This document shows positions 1 through 5,230 of a stretch of DNA of 6,364 nucleotides, one piece after another. The stretch's first letter is position 1. Every line of letters starts with the position of its first letter. The stretch is taken from NCBI GenBank assembly GCA_028706695.1, contig JAQTVU010000148.1, positions 1-6,364 on the forward strand, in the 5' to 3' direction. The notes under the pieces are model-generated. The model searched no databases and was not told the DNA's origin. It was given only the letters and a program-made list of their open reading frames with translations. Position numbers and translations under genes: made by a program. This DNA is from Mycobacterium sp. GTDB taxonomy: Bacteria; Actinomycetota; Actinomycetes; Mycobacteriales; Mycobacteriaceae.

Positions 1-1
1 C

Positions 2-1342
2 GAAAACATGGACTGGGTGTCGCGCGCGCTGCGCCGGATCATCACCTTCACCCAGAACGGCGGTGAGGTCAACGTCGTCGTCGCGGGGATCAACGTGGGC
101 GCACAGCCCTACTGGAACGCCGAAGCCACCATGCTGATGCACACCAAGGGCATTTTGGTCATGACACCCGACAGCGCACTGGTACTCACCGGCAAGCAAT
201 CCCTCGATTACTCCGGGGGAGTTTCGGCGGAGGACAATTTCGGCATCGGCGGCTATGACCGGGTGATGGGACCCAACGGTCAGGCCCAATATTGGGCGCC
301 CAACCTTCAGGCAGCGTGCGACATCTTGTTCGCCCACTACGACCACACGTATGTCGCTGCCGGAGAACGCTTCCCGCGTCGCGCGGAGACTTCCGACCCG
401 GTGGACCGCGACGTTTGCGACTACCCGCACCGCCATCCCTCAAGCGAGTTCACGACCGTCGGCGACATCTTCTCTGAGGCCACCAACAAAGACCGCAAGA
501 AGCCGTTCGACATTCGGACGGTGATGCGCGCGGTGGTGGACCAGGATCACCCGGTGCTCGAGCGGTGGGCCGACATGGCCGACGCCGACACCTCCGTGGT
601 TTTCGACGCCCACATCGGCGGAATCCCGGTGGCCATCCTCGGCATCGAGTCGCGGGCCATACCGCGCAAAGGTTGGCGTCCCGCCGACGGGCCGGACCAG
701 TGGACGTCGGGAACGCTGTTTCCCCAGTCGTCCAAGAAGACCGCTCGCGCCATCAACGCCGCAAGCGGAAACCGGCCGCTCGTGGTGCTGGCGAACCTGT
801 CGGGTTTCGACGGCTCGCCCGAGTCGCTGCGCAAAAACCAGCTCGAATACGGTGCCGAAATCGGCCGGGCCATCGTCAATTTCGACGGGCCGATTGTGTT
901 CAGCGTGGTTTCGCGGTACCACGGCGGAGCTTTCGTGGTCTTCTCCAACGCGCTGAACGAGAACATGGAAGTGCTGGCCGTGGAGGGATCGTTCGCGTCG
1001 GTCATCGGCGGTGCGCCCGCCGCGGCGGTGGTGTTCACCCGTGAGGTGAACACCCGTACCGCCGCGGACCCGGCCGTCCGCGAGCTGGAAGCGCAGCTTG
1101 CCGCTTCCACCGACGACGCGCTGAGTGCCAGATTGCGGGTCGAGCTGGCCGCCACCCGGACCGCCGTGCGTTCGGACAAGGTCGGCGGGGTGGCGGCGGA
1201 GTTTGAAGCCGTGCACACTGTCGAACGCGCGCGCCGGGTGGGTTCGGTGCACGCGATCATCCCGGCCAAAGAGTTGCGCCCGAGCATCGTGGCGGCCGTG
1301 GAGCGTGGGATGGCCCGAACCGCGGCGGCCATCGCTCGCTGA
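2..1342 (+). CDS. Carboxyltransferase domain of a biotin-dependent acyl-CoA carboxylase (C-terminal part, 5' end outside window)
   Basis: The frame is open from the first bases (Glu-Asn before the Met at 8), so this is probably the end of a longer gene and that Met is internal. Numbering from that Met, residues 47-100 resemble the N-terminal crotonase half of eukaryotic-type ACC carboxyltransferases (LVLTGKQSLDYSGGVSAEDN, then FGIGGYDRVMG). Residues 238-343 resemble the C-terminal half: FPQSSKKTARAI, LANLSGFDGSPESLRKNQ, YHGGAFVVFSNALN, and VEGSFASVIGGAP. The two crotonase-fold halves would transfer a carboxyl group from carboxybiotin to an acyl-CoA in the cytoplasm. A charged, helix-prone tail (about 352-415) follows. 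In actinobacteria this kind of domain is often the end of a fused biotin carboxylase-BCCP-carboxyltransferase protein of well over 1,000 residues. That fusion is inferred, since the earlier domains are not visible. The acyl-CoA substrate cannot be told. Domain assignment is fairly sure. Confidence 0.85.
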   Translation, partial: ENMDWVSRALRRIITFTQNGGEVNVVVAGINVGAQPYWNAEATMLMHTKGILVMTPDSALVLTGKQSLDYSGGVSAEDNFGIGGYDRVMGPNGQAQYWAPNLQAACDILFAHYDHTYVAAGERFPRRAETSDPVDRDVCDYPHRHPSSEFTTVGDIFSEATNKDRKKPFDIRTVMRAVVDQDHPVLERWADMADADTSVVFDAHIGGIPVAILGIESRAIPRKGWRPADGPDQWTSGTLFPQSSKKTARAINAASGNRPLVVLANLSGFDGSPESLRKNQLEYGAEIGRAIVNFDGPIVFSVVSRYHGGAFVVFSNALNENMEVLAVEGSFASVIGGAPAAAVVFTREVNTRTAADPAVRELEAQLAASTDDALSARLRVELAATRTAVRSDKVGGVAAEFEAVHTVERARRVGSVHAIIPAKELRPSIVAAVERGMARTAAAIAR

Positions 1343-1365
1343 CCGGTTGGCGCGCCGCGAACCGG
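1343..1365 (+). terminator. Candidate hairpin directly after the carboxyltransferase stop codon
   Basis: CCGGTT (1343-1348) pairs with AACCGG (1360-1365). After a G-G mismatch two further pairs can form around a 5-base loop. The hairpin begins at the base after the stop codon. No T-run follows, which is common for mycobacterial terminators but makes the call weak in DNA this GC-rich. Confidence 0.35.
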
Positions 1366-1414
1366 ACCCGTCTCGACACCCCCGGTTGTCTGCGCCCGGT
1401 AGCGGTCGCTGCGC

Positions 1415-1465
1415 GGCCGGTGGGTCGGACGATGCGGCGGCCGGCCGGCATGGGTCGGACCGGCC
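1415..1465. repeat. Small nested repeat: direct repeats around a palindrome, bounded by inverted ends
   Basis: A 10-base sequence, TGGGTCGGAC, occurs at 1421-1430 and exactly again at 1451-1460. Between them lies the perfect 10-base palindrome GCCGGCCGGC (1440-1449). The whole is bounded by GGCCGGT (1415-1421) and its reverse complement ACCGGCC (1459-1465). No open reading frame with recognisable content uses it. It could be a protein-binding or structured site, or just chance in very GC-rich DNA. Confidence 0.35.
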
Positions 1466-1527
1466 GTGTATGGGCGGGTTGCAGCGGCCGATCAGCAAGC
1501 GGATCTGGATCGGCAGGCGGGGCGGGT

Positions 1528-1563
1528 GACCCGCACCGACGAATGCCGAACACCCTGCGGGTC
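1528..1563. terminator. Perfect 8-bp inverted repeat in the convergent spacer
   Basis: GACCCGCA (1528-1535) is the exact reverse complement of TGCGGGTC (1556-1563), with a 20-base loop. It lies 53 bases past the stop of the minus-strand Mrr-domain gene and in the spacer between two convergent genes, so it could end transcription from either side. There is no T-run on either strand, and the loop is long. Confidence 0.3.
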
Positions 1564-1615
1564 GGGATCGGGCAAGGCCGCCGTCACCGAAGAGAAGGGC
1601 TGGACTTCTAAAACC

Positions 1616-2191
1616 TCAGAGCTGAACGGTATTTCGCGCGGGCGCCGGCACCCAGGACTGCAAAACCCTGCGGCCGATCAGTTGGCAGCCGTGGGTATAC
1701 GCCAATTGCTTTGCCGCAGAAGTGAATTCTTGGTTGCTGACCACTATGCTCCGGGTACATCCGTGGTGGCGTGAGCCGGAAACCACCTGCTGGACGGCCG
1801 CGACGCCGACCGACTTGCCGTAGCGCTTGCACTGCACCGCCACGCACTGGCCGTCCTTTTCCGCGATCAGGTCCACGCCGTAGTCCCCGACCGCTGGTGT
1901 GAGCGTGACCCGCCAGCCCGCCCGGCGCAGCCGGGTGGCGACATAGCCCTCGAACGCGACCCCGTCCATGGCGTCGATCGCCCGCAGAGTGGTGTCGACC
2001 CGACCCCCGCACGGCCACCGACGATGGGTCGACCACCCCACCAGCACCTCCGACAGCAGGGTTAGGTAAAACGCCACACAACCCGCCTCGACGCCGTGTT
2101 CGGCGACGCCGACGGACAACGCGACGGCGAGCGGGAGCACCAGGAGGGCCCTGGTCATCCGCAACGCCGGTGTCGCGAGCCGGGGAAGCAT
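1616..2191 (-). CDS. Membrane-anchored Mrr-type restriction endonuclease-fold protein
   Basis: 191 residues from an ATG at 2191. Residues about 14-30 and 36-53 are two hydrophobic segments, probably a membrane hairpin that leaves the rest in the cytoplasm. Residues about 78-165 form an Mrr catalytic domain: FEGYVATRLRRAGW (Glu81), GDYGVDLIAEKDG (Asp107), then VAVQCKRYGKSVG with the Q-x-K pair Gln120/Lys122. The full E-D-QxK set expected for this PD-(D/E)xK nuclease fold is present, so the domain looks intact. Family members cut DNA; in Mrr itself modified DNA is the target. Membrane-tethered solo versions are of unknown role. No methyltransferase or specificity subunit is visible nearby. It is convergent with the carboxylase gene and divergent from the DUF3349 gene. 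The start is uncertain: a second ATG at residue 12 (2158) would still keep both membrane segments, and neither has a clear ribosome-binding site. Confidence 0.85.
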   Translation of the reverse strand: MLPRLATPALRMTRALLVLPLAVALSVGVAEHGVEAGCVAFYLTLLSEVLVGWSTHRRWPCGGRVDTTLRAIDAMDGVAFEGYVATRLRRAGWRVTLTPAVGDYGVDLIAEKDGQCVAVQCKRYGKSVGVAAVQQVVSGSRHHGCTRSIVVSNQEFTSAAKQLAYTHGCQLIGRRVLQSWVPAPARNTVQL

Positions 2192-2218
2192 CCGTCAATC
2201 GTGACGTCTGCCGGGGCC

Positions 2219-2224
2219 ATGCTA
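2219..2224 (-). promoter_or_regulatory. Possible -10 element for the Mrr-domain gene
   Basis: Read on the minus strand this is TAGCAT, which fits the TAnnnT pattern of mycobacterial housekeeping -10 boxes, and would give a leader of about 20 bases before the ATG at 2191. There is no good -35 hexamer at the right spacing, so the call rests on position and one short motif. Confidence 0.2.
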
Positions 2225-2246
2225 TGCACGCTCCGATGGTAGAGAT

Positions 2247-2262
2247 GGGCCATGACAGGCCC
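2247..2262. other. Short hairpin in the divergent spacer
   Basis: GGGCC (2247-2251) and GGCCC (2258-2262) are complementary, with a 6-base loop. The hairpin lies between two divergently read genes, so it is not placed as a terminator for either. It could be an operator or left over from a lost gene. Chance is also plausible at this base composition. Confidence 0.2.
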
Positions 2263-2312
2263 GGTGCTCATCGATCGCCGGGACGGCTGAGCGGTTGATG
2301 AACGCCGTATGA
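2252..2312 (+). pseudogene. Possible relic of an enoyl-CoA hydratase N-terminus, or a 12-codon leader ORF
   Basis: The ATG at 2252 opens 12 codons, MTGPVLIDRRDG, then TGA at 2288. That string closely resembles the usual beginning of actinobacterial enoyl-CoA hydratases (VLxxRRDG, normally followed by VAVITLNRP). Five bases further, in another frame, 2295-2309 read LMNAV followed by TGA; NAV is the motif that follows the NRP element in the same family. Together they look like two ends of a family N-terminus with a deletion and frame change between. Nothing of the catalytic region remains downstream. The match rests on about 17 residues and could be accidental; a functional 12-residue upstream ORF is the alternative. 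Confidence 0.2.
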
Positions 2313-2325
2313 ATTGTCGGCCGGG

Positions 2326-2331
2326 TATCCT
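2326..2331 (+). promoter_or_regulatory. Possible -10 element for the DUF3349 gene
   Basis: TATCCT fits the TAnnnT pattern and would place the transcript start near 2338, about 37 bases before the proposed GTG at 2375. No convincing -35 hexamer lies 16-19 bases upstream. Confidence 0.2.
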
Positions 2332-2374
2332 GCCGCGGTGGCGCCGGTCGTGCCACTGCCCCGACACTGTTGGG

Positions 2375-2809
2375 GTGACGACAAGCCCCTCCGCCCCCTC
2401 CGCGCACACCGGTCAGCACCACCAGTTTCTGCGTTCAGTGGTGCGTTGGCTTCAGGTCGGCTATCCCGACGGCGTCCCCGGGCCGGACCGGGTTCCGCTG
2501 ATGGCCCTGCTGCGCAGCACACCGCTGACCGAAGAGCAGATCCGCGAGGTGGTGCGCGGCATCACCGCAAAGGTGGGCTCGCCGGACACCGTCGACCATC
2601 CCCTCGACCGCGACGAGATCTCCGACTTCATCTCCGACATGACCCACTACGACGCCGGCGCCGAGAACATCCAGCGGGTGGCCAGCACCCTGGCCGCCGC
2701 CGGCTGGCCGCTGGCCGGCATCGACGTCAGCGAGGTGATCCCCGGCGACGAGCACGCCGAGGCGGCCCAACAGGTCGCCGCGCGCGGCTCGGCGGCCTCA
2801 CAGGCTTGA
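2375..2809 (+). CDS. DUF3349 domain protein (Rv3046c-like), function unknown
   Basis: 144 residues from a GTG at 2375. An ATG at 2309 is in frame, but its extra 22 residues (MNCRPGILPRWRRSCHCPDT...) are unlike the family, so GTG is preferred although no strong ribosome-binding site precedes it. The family core runs from about residue 17 to 120: a helical segment with FLRSVVRWLQVGYPDGVPG, then PDRVPLMALLRSTPLTEEQI, then the acidic DRDEISDFISDMTHYDAGAE and the AAAGWPLAGIDVSE close. This pattern, a small soluble helical protein largely confined to mycobacteria and relatives, matches DUF3349; no reaction or partner is established to my knowledge. There is no signal peptide or membrane segment. 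It converges on adhC with stop codons overlapping by 12 bases, the same arrangement as Rv3046c and adhC in M. tuberculosis. The alanine-rich tail after residue 125 is variable. Confidence 0.85.
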   Translation: MTTSPSAPSAHTGQHHQFLRSVVRWLQVGYPDGVPGPDRVPLMALLRSTPLTEEQIREVVRGITAKVGSPDTVDHPLDRDEISDFISDMTHYDAGAENIQRVASTLAAAGWPLAGIDVSEVIPGDEHAEAAQQVAARGSAASQA

Positions 2810-3838
2810 AGCATCGATCACGAAGCGGTAGCGCACGTCACTGGCCAGCACCCGCTCGTAGGCCTGATTGACGTAGTCGGCCTCGATGAGTTCGATTTCG
2901 GGCGTCACGCCGCGCTCGGCGCAGAAGTTGAGCATCTCCTGGGTCTCGGCGATGCCGCCGATGTTCGACCCGGACAGGCTGCGCCGCGCCAAGGCCAGCG
3001 GGAACGCCGGCACCTCCATGGGATGCTCGGGGATGCCCAATTCGACGAGCGTGCCGTCGACGTCGAGCAGGTTCAGGTAGTCGCCGAGGTTCAGGTTGGC
3101 CGACACGGTGTTCAAGATCAGGTCGAAACTGCCGCGCAACGTGCGGAACGTGTCGGGATCCGATGTCGCATAGTAGTTGCTGGCGCCCAGCCGCAGCCCG
3201 TCCTCCATCTTCTTCAGCGACTGCGACAGCACGGTCACCTCCGCGCCCATCGCCGCGCCCAGCTTGATGCCCATGTGGCCCAGCCCGCCCAGGCCGACGA
3301 TCGCCAGGCGCTTGTTGGGCCCGGCCTTCCAGTGCCGCAACGGCGAGTACAGCGTGATCCCCGCGCACAGCAGCGGCGCCGCCTTGTCCAGTGGCAGCGA
3401 GTCGGGAATGCGCACGACGAAGTTCTCGTCGACGACGATCGCCTGGCTGTAACCGCCCTGAGTCGGCTGCCCGTCCTTGTCGATGGCGTTGTAGGTGAAG
3501 ACCGCGCCCCGCTTGCAGTACTGCTCGAGGCCGGTGCGGCAGCTGCCGCATTCGCCGCAGGAGTTCACCATGCAGCCCACCCCGACGCGGTCGCCCACCT
3601 TGTACTTACCGACCTCGGAGCCCACCTCGGTGACCACACCGGCGATCTCATGGCCGGGGACGACGGGGTAGAGGGGCTCGCCCCATTCGGCCCGGACCGT
3701 GTGGATGTCCGAGTGGCAGATCCCGGCGAACTTGACATCGATCGCCACGTCGTGCGGACCGGGATCGCGGCGGCTGATCGTGGTCTTGGTCAACGGTTCG
3801 GTCGCCGACGTGGCGGCATACGCGGAAACGGTCCTCAT
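2798..3838 (-). CDS. adhC: NADP-dependent zinc alcohol dehydrogenase, cinnamyl-alcohol-dehydrogenase type
   Basis: 346 residues from an ATG at 3838, preceded 8 bases upstream by a strong AGGGGG ribosome-binding site (minus strand, 3847-3852). It is a full-length medium-chain dehydrogenase. Catalytic zinc ligands are Cys41 (GICHSDIH), His63-Glu64 (PGHE) and Cys158 (LLCAGIT). The structural zinc set is Cys94, Cys97, Cys100 and Cys108. The nucleotide-binding loop is GLGGLGHMG at 182-190, and the following SQSLKKME (205-212) has the Ser and Lys residues typical of NADP preference in the CAD/YahK branch. It should interconvert alcohols and aldehydes in the cytosol. The mycobacterial enzyme is known for aromatic and medium-chain substrates; its physiological one is not settled. 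fecB lies 92 bases upstream on the same strand, so co-transcription is possible, but the gap holds its own promoter-like sequence. The 3' end overlaps the DUF3349 gene. All key residues are intact. Confidence 0.95.
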   Translation of the reverse strand: MRTVSAYAATSATEPLTKTTISRRDPGPHDVAIDVKFAGICHSDIHTVRAEWGEPLYPVVPGHEIAGVVTEVGSEVGKYKVGDRVGVGCMVNSCGECGSCRTGLEQYCKRGAVFTYNAIDKDGQPTQGGYSQAIVVDENFVVRIPDSLPLDKAAPLLCAGITLYSPLRHWKAGPNKRLAIVGLGGLGHMGIKLGAAMGAEVTVLSQSLKKMEDGLRLGASNYYATSDPDTFRTLRGSFDLILNTVSANLNLGDYLNLLDVDGTLVELGIPEHPMEVPAFPLALARRSLSGSNIGGIAETQEMLNFCAERGVTPEIELIEADYVNQAYERVLASDVRYRFVIDASSL

Positions 3839-3874
3839 GAATCTATCCCCCTAATCGATGGTGCGCCTCGGAAC

Positions 3875-3905
3875 AGTTTAGCTAAGTTAAGCTTCGGCGG
3901 GCCAA
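3875..3905 (-). promoter_or_regulatory. Candidate adhC promoter in an AT-rich island
   Basis: On the minus strand, TAAACT (3875-3880) fits a -10 box, and TTGGCC (3900-3905) is a partial -35 box with a 19-base spacer. This predicts a leader of about 30 bases that contains the strong ribosome-binding site. The stretch 3875-3893 is sharply AT-richer than its surroundings and includes the palindrome TTAGCTAA (3878-3885). Confidence 0.4.
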
Positions 3906-3927
3906 GATGGCGGCGCTCACCAGCTTA
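3888..3927 (-). terminator. Inverted repeat just past fecB, possible weak terminator
   Basis: TAAGCT (3888-3893) and AGCTTA (3922-3927) are perfect inverse copies 28 bases apart, and a small GCCA/TGGC stem (3901-3904 with 3908-3911) sits between them. The structure begins four bases beyond the fecB stop. Its overlap with the adhC promoter candidate means only one reading, or a dual role, can hold. Confidence 0.25.
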
Positions 3928-3930
3928 GGT

Positions 3931-5115
3931 CTAGTTGATCGGGGCGTTCACCCAGCGCAGGTCGTCGACGATGCCGCGGGCCGCGATCAATCCCTCGCCG
4001 GTCTGCCAGATCTCGTTGTTGACGACGAACACCCGGTTGTCCCGGTTTGCGGCGAGTTTGCGCCACGGGTCGCTGTCGAAAATGGTAGCGGCCCGCTGGG
4101 TGGCCGCGGCGGAGGCGCAGGACACGTAAACCACGTCGGCGTCGGCCGCGGAGAAGTCCGGCTGTCTGGCCAGGTCGGCGTCGGTGATGCCGATCTCGAC
4201 GTATGGCTTGTCGGTGAATCGCTGTGATGCCGGCCGGTCCACCCCGACGGCGGTGAGCACGCTGGCCGGGAAGTTGCGGGCGCCGTAGACCCGCATGGTC
4301 GTAGTGGTCAACTCGACGATCGACACCTGATAATGCGCCGCGTCGTGCCTGGCGCCGACCTGGGTGGCGTGCTGGGTGAAGCCGTCGATCAGCCGGTCGG
4401 CGGCGGCGCCGCGGGCCGTCGCGGCGCCGACACCCCGCACGTTGTCTTCCCAGGCGGCGCCCGGTGCCGCGGTGAACACCGTGGGCGCGATAGCCGCCAG
4501 CCGGGGATACAGCGCCGGCGTCAACCCCTGCGACCCAAGGATCAGAGCGGGGCGCGCGGCCGCGATCGCGGCCAGGTCCGGGTCGGTGCGGGTACCGGCC
4601 GCGGGCAGGCTGTGTGCCGCGTCGCCCAGGTACCACGGCTGGGTCTGCGAGCCGTCGGGCAGGGCGGCGGCGACCACCCGCGACTGCAGGCCCAAAGCGC
4701 ACAGGGCGTCGAGCTGGTCACCGGAAAGCACCACGATGCGCTGCGCCTCGGCCGGCACCTGCACCACGTCGGGAGTGACCCCCGCCGCGTTGTGAGCCGC
4801 CCGGGTTGGTGGTCCCGGATCGGCCGGTGCGGCGTCCCGCGCGCACGACTCGTCGGCGCGGCGGTCGTTGCCCAGCACCCCCGCGCCGGCGATCTGTGTG
4901 GTGGGGGTGACCAGGGACGATGACGCCCGGATGCCGGGCTTCCCGGACCCGCACCCGCTGCCCGACGCGATCACCGCCGCCGCCACGATCGTGGCCGCAA
5001 CCAGCCGCGCGGGGACGATCGGCCCGAAAAGCACGTGTGCGACGCTAACATCGCGGCGCGGTCGTTGGCCCGCGCCGACACGAGACGGAGAATCGGCGTT
5101 CACGGGGGCGTTCAC
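3931..5115 (-). CDS. fecB: FecB-like iron-siderophore-binding lipoprotein
   Basis: 394 residues if started at the GTG at 5115. Residues about 34-51 are hydrophobic and lead to a lipobox-like site, ASGSGC, with Cys55 as the acylated residue. The -3 residue is Gly rather than Leu, which is atypical but similar to what I recall of M. tuberculosis FecB. After a linker, residues about 118-392 form a periplasmic-binding fold of the iron-siderophore/vitamin B12 type: VPAEAQRIVVLSGDQLDALC, ALILGSQGLTPALYPRLAAI, ASVLTAVGVDRP, and WRKLAANRDNRVFVVNNEIW. It should sit outside the inner membrane. M. tuberculosis FecB has been linked to ferric siderophore handling and intrinsic drug resistance. No permease or ATPase gene adjoins it, as usual at this locus. 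The 5115 start gives an unusually long, charged N-terminus; the in-frame GTG at 5034 (Val28) would give a normal 27-residue signal peptide. The 359-residue length I recall for M. tuberculosis FecB supports an internal start. Function is assigned by similarity. Confidence 0.92.
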   Translation of the reverse strand: MNAPVNADSPSRVGAGQRPRRDVSVAHVLFGPIVPARLVAATIVAAAVIASGSGCGSGKPGIRASSSLVTPTTQIAGAGVLGNDRRADESCARDAAPADPGPPTRAAHNAAGVTPDVVQVPAEAQRIVVLSGDQLDALCALGLQSRVVAAALPDGSQTQPWYLGDAAHSLPAAGTRTDPDLAAIAAARPALILGSQGLTPALYPRLAAIAPTVFTAAPGAAWEDNVRGVGAATARGAAADRLIDGFTQHATQVGARHDAAHYQVSIVELTTTTMRVYGARNFPASVLTAVGVDRPASQRFTDKPYVEIGITDADLARQPDFSAADADVVYVSCASAAATQRAATIFDSDPWRKLAANRDNRVFVVNNEIWQTGEGLIAARGIVDDLRWVNAPIN

Positions 5116-5119
5116 GGGG
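5096..5119. repeat. Perfect 12-bp tandem duplication at the annotated fecB start
   Basis: GCGTTCACGGGG occurs twice with no gap (5096-5107 and 5108-5119). Read on the minus strand each unit includes a GTG codon in the fecB frame (5113-5115 and 5101-5103), so the duplication either repeats the tetrapeptide VNAP/VNAD or doubles the candidate start codon. Confidence 0.8.
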
Positions 5120-5170
5120 ACATTTACGACAGTTTGTAGGACTAGCCCTGGCGCCGTCAGGATCAGCGGC

Positions 5171-5226
5171 TAAGATTCCTGTCGATAAGGGTTTCAGGCC
5201 CTGTGCGATCTTGGATGTTTGGAGGA
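5171..5226 (+). promoter_or_regulatory. Candidate ctaD -10 element and ribosome-binding site
   Basis: TAAGAT at 5171-5176 fits the TAnnnT -10 pattern, with no clear -35 partner, and would start the transcript near 5183. GGAGGA at 5221-5226 is a strong ribosome-binding site four bases before the TTG at 5231 and fixes that start. The ribosome-binding site is much surer than the promoter. The 115-base gap must hold the promoters of both ctaD and the divergent fecB. Confidence 0.5.
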
Positions 5227-5230
5227 GCTG

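Noticed and set aside
440..1498. Long minus-strand open frame of 352 codons opposite the carboxyltransferase
   Set aside because: Its product is rich in Arg, Gly, His and Pro with no recognisable domain, and the plus strand has a well-matched enzyme. It is a shadow caused by high third-position GC.
1466..1774. Plus-strand open frame of 102 codons across the spacer
   Set aside because: More than half of it lies antisense to the Mrr-domain gene; no ribosome-binding site, no domain, low-complexity composition.
1608..2198. Minus-strand open frame of 196 codons over the Mrr-domain gene
   Set aside because: It overlaps the nuclease gene in another frame; the product is Arg/Gly-rich and lacks the E-D-QxK motifs seen in the 1616-2191 frame.
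3876..3896. IdeR (iron regulator) box next to fecB
   Set aside because: TTAGCTAAGTTAAGC shares only TTAG and scattered bases with the 19-base consensus, and it lies downstream of fecB, not at its promoter.
3023..3928. Plus-strand open frame of 301 codons opposite adhC
   Set aside because: adhC on the minus strand has all zinc and cofactor motifs; the opposite frame has none and is compositionally biased.
3917..4702. Minus-strand open frame of 261 codons overlapping fecB
   Set aside because: Out of frame with the recognisable periplasmic-binding protein and Arg/Gly-rich; a shadow.
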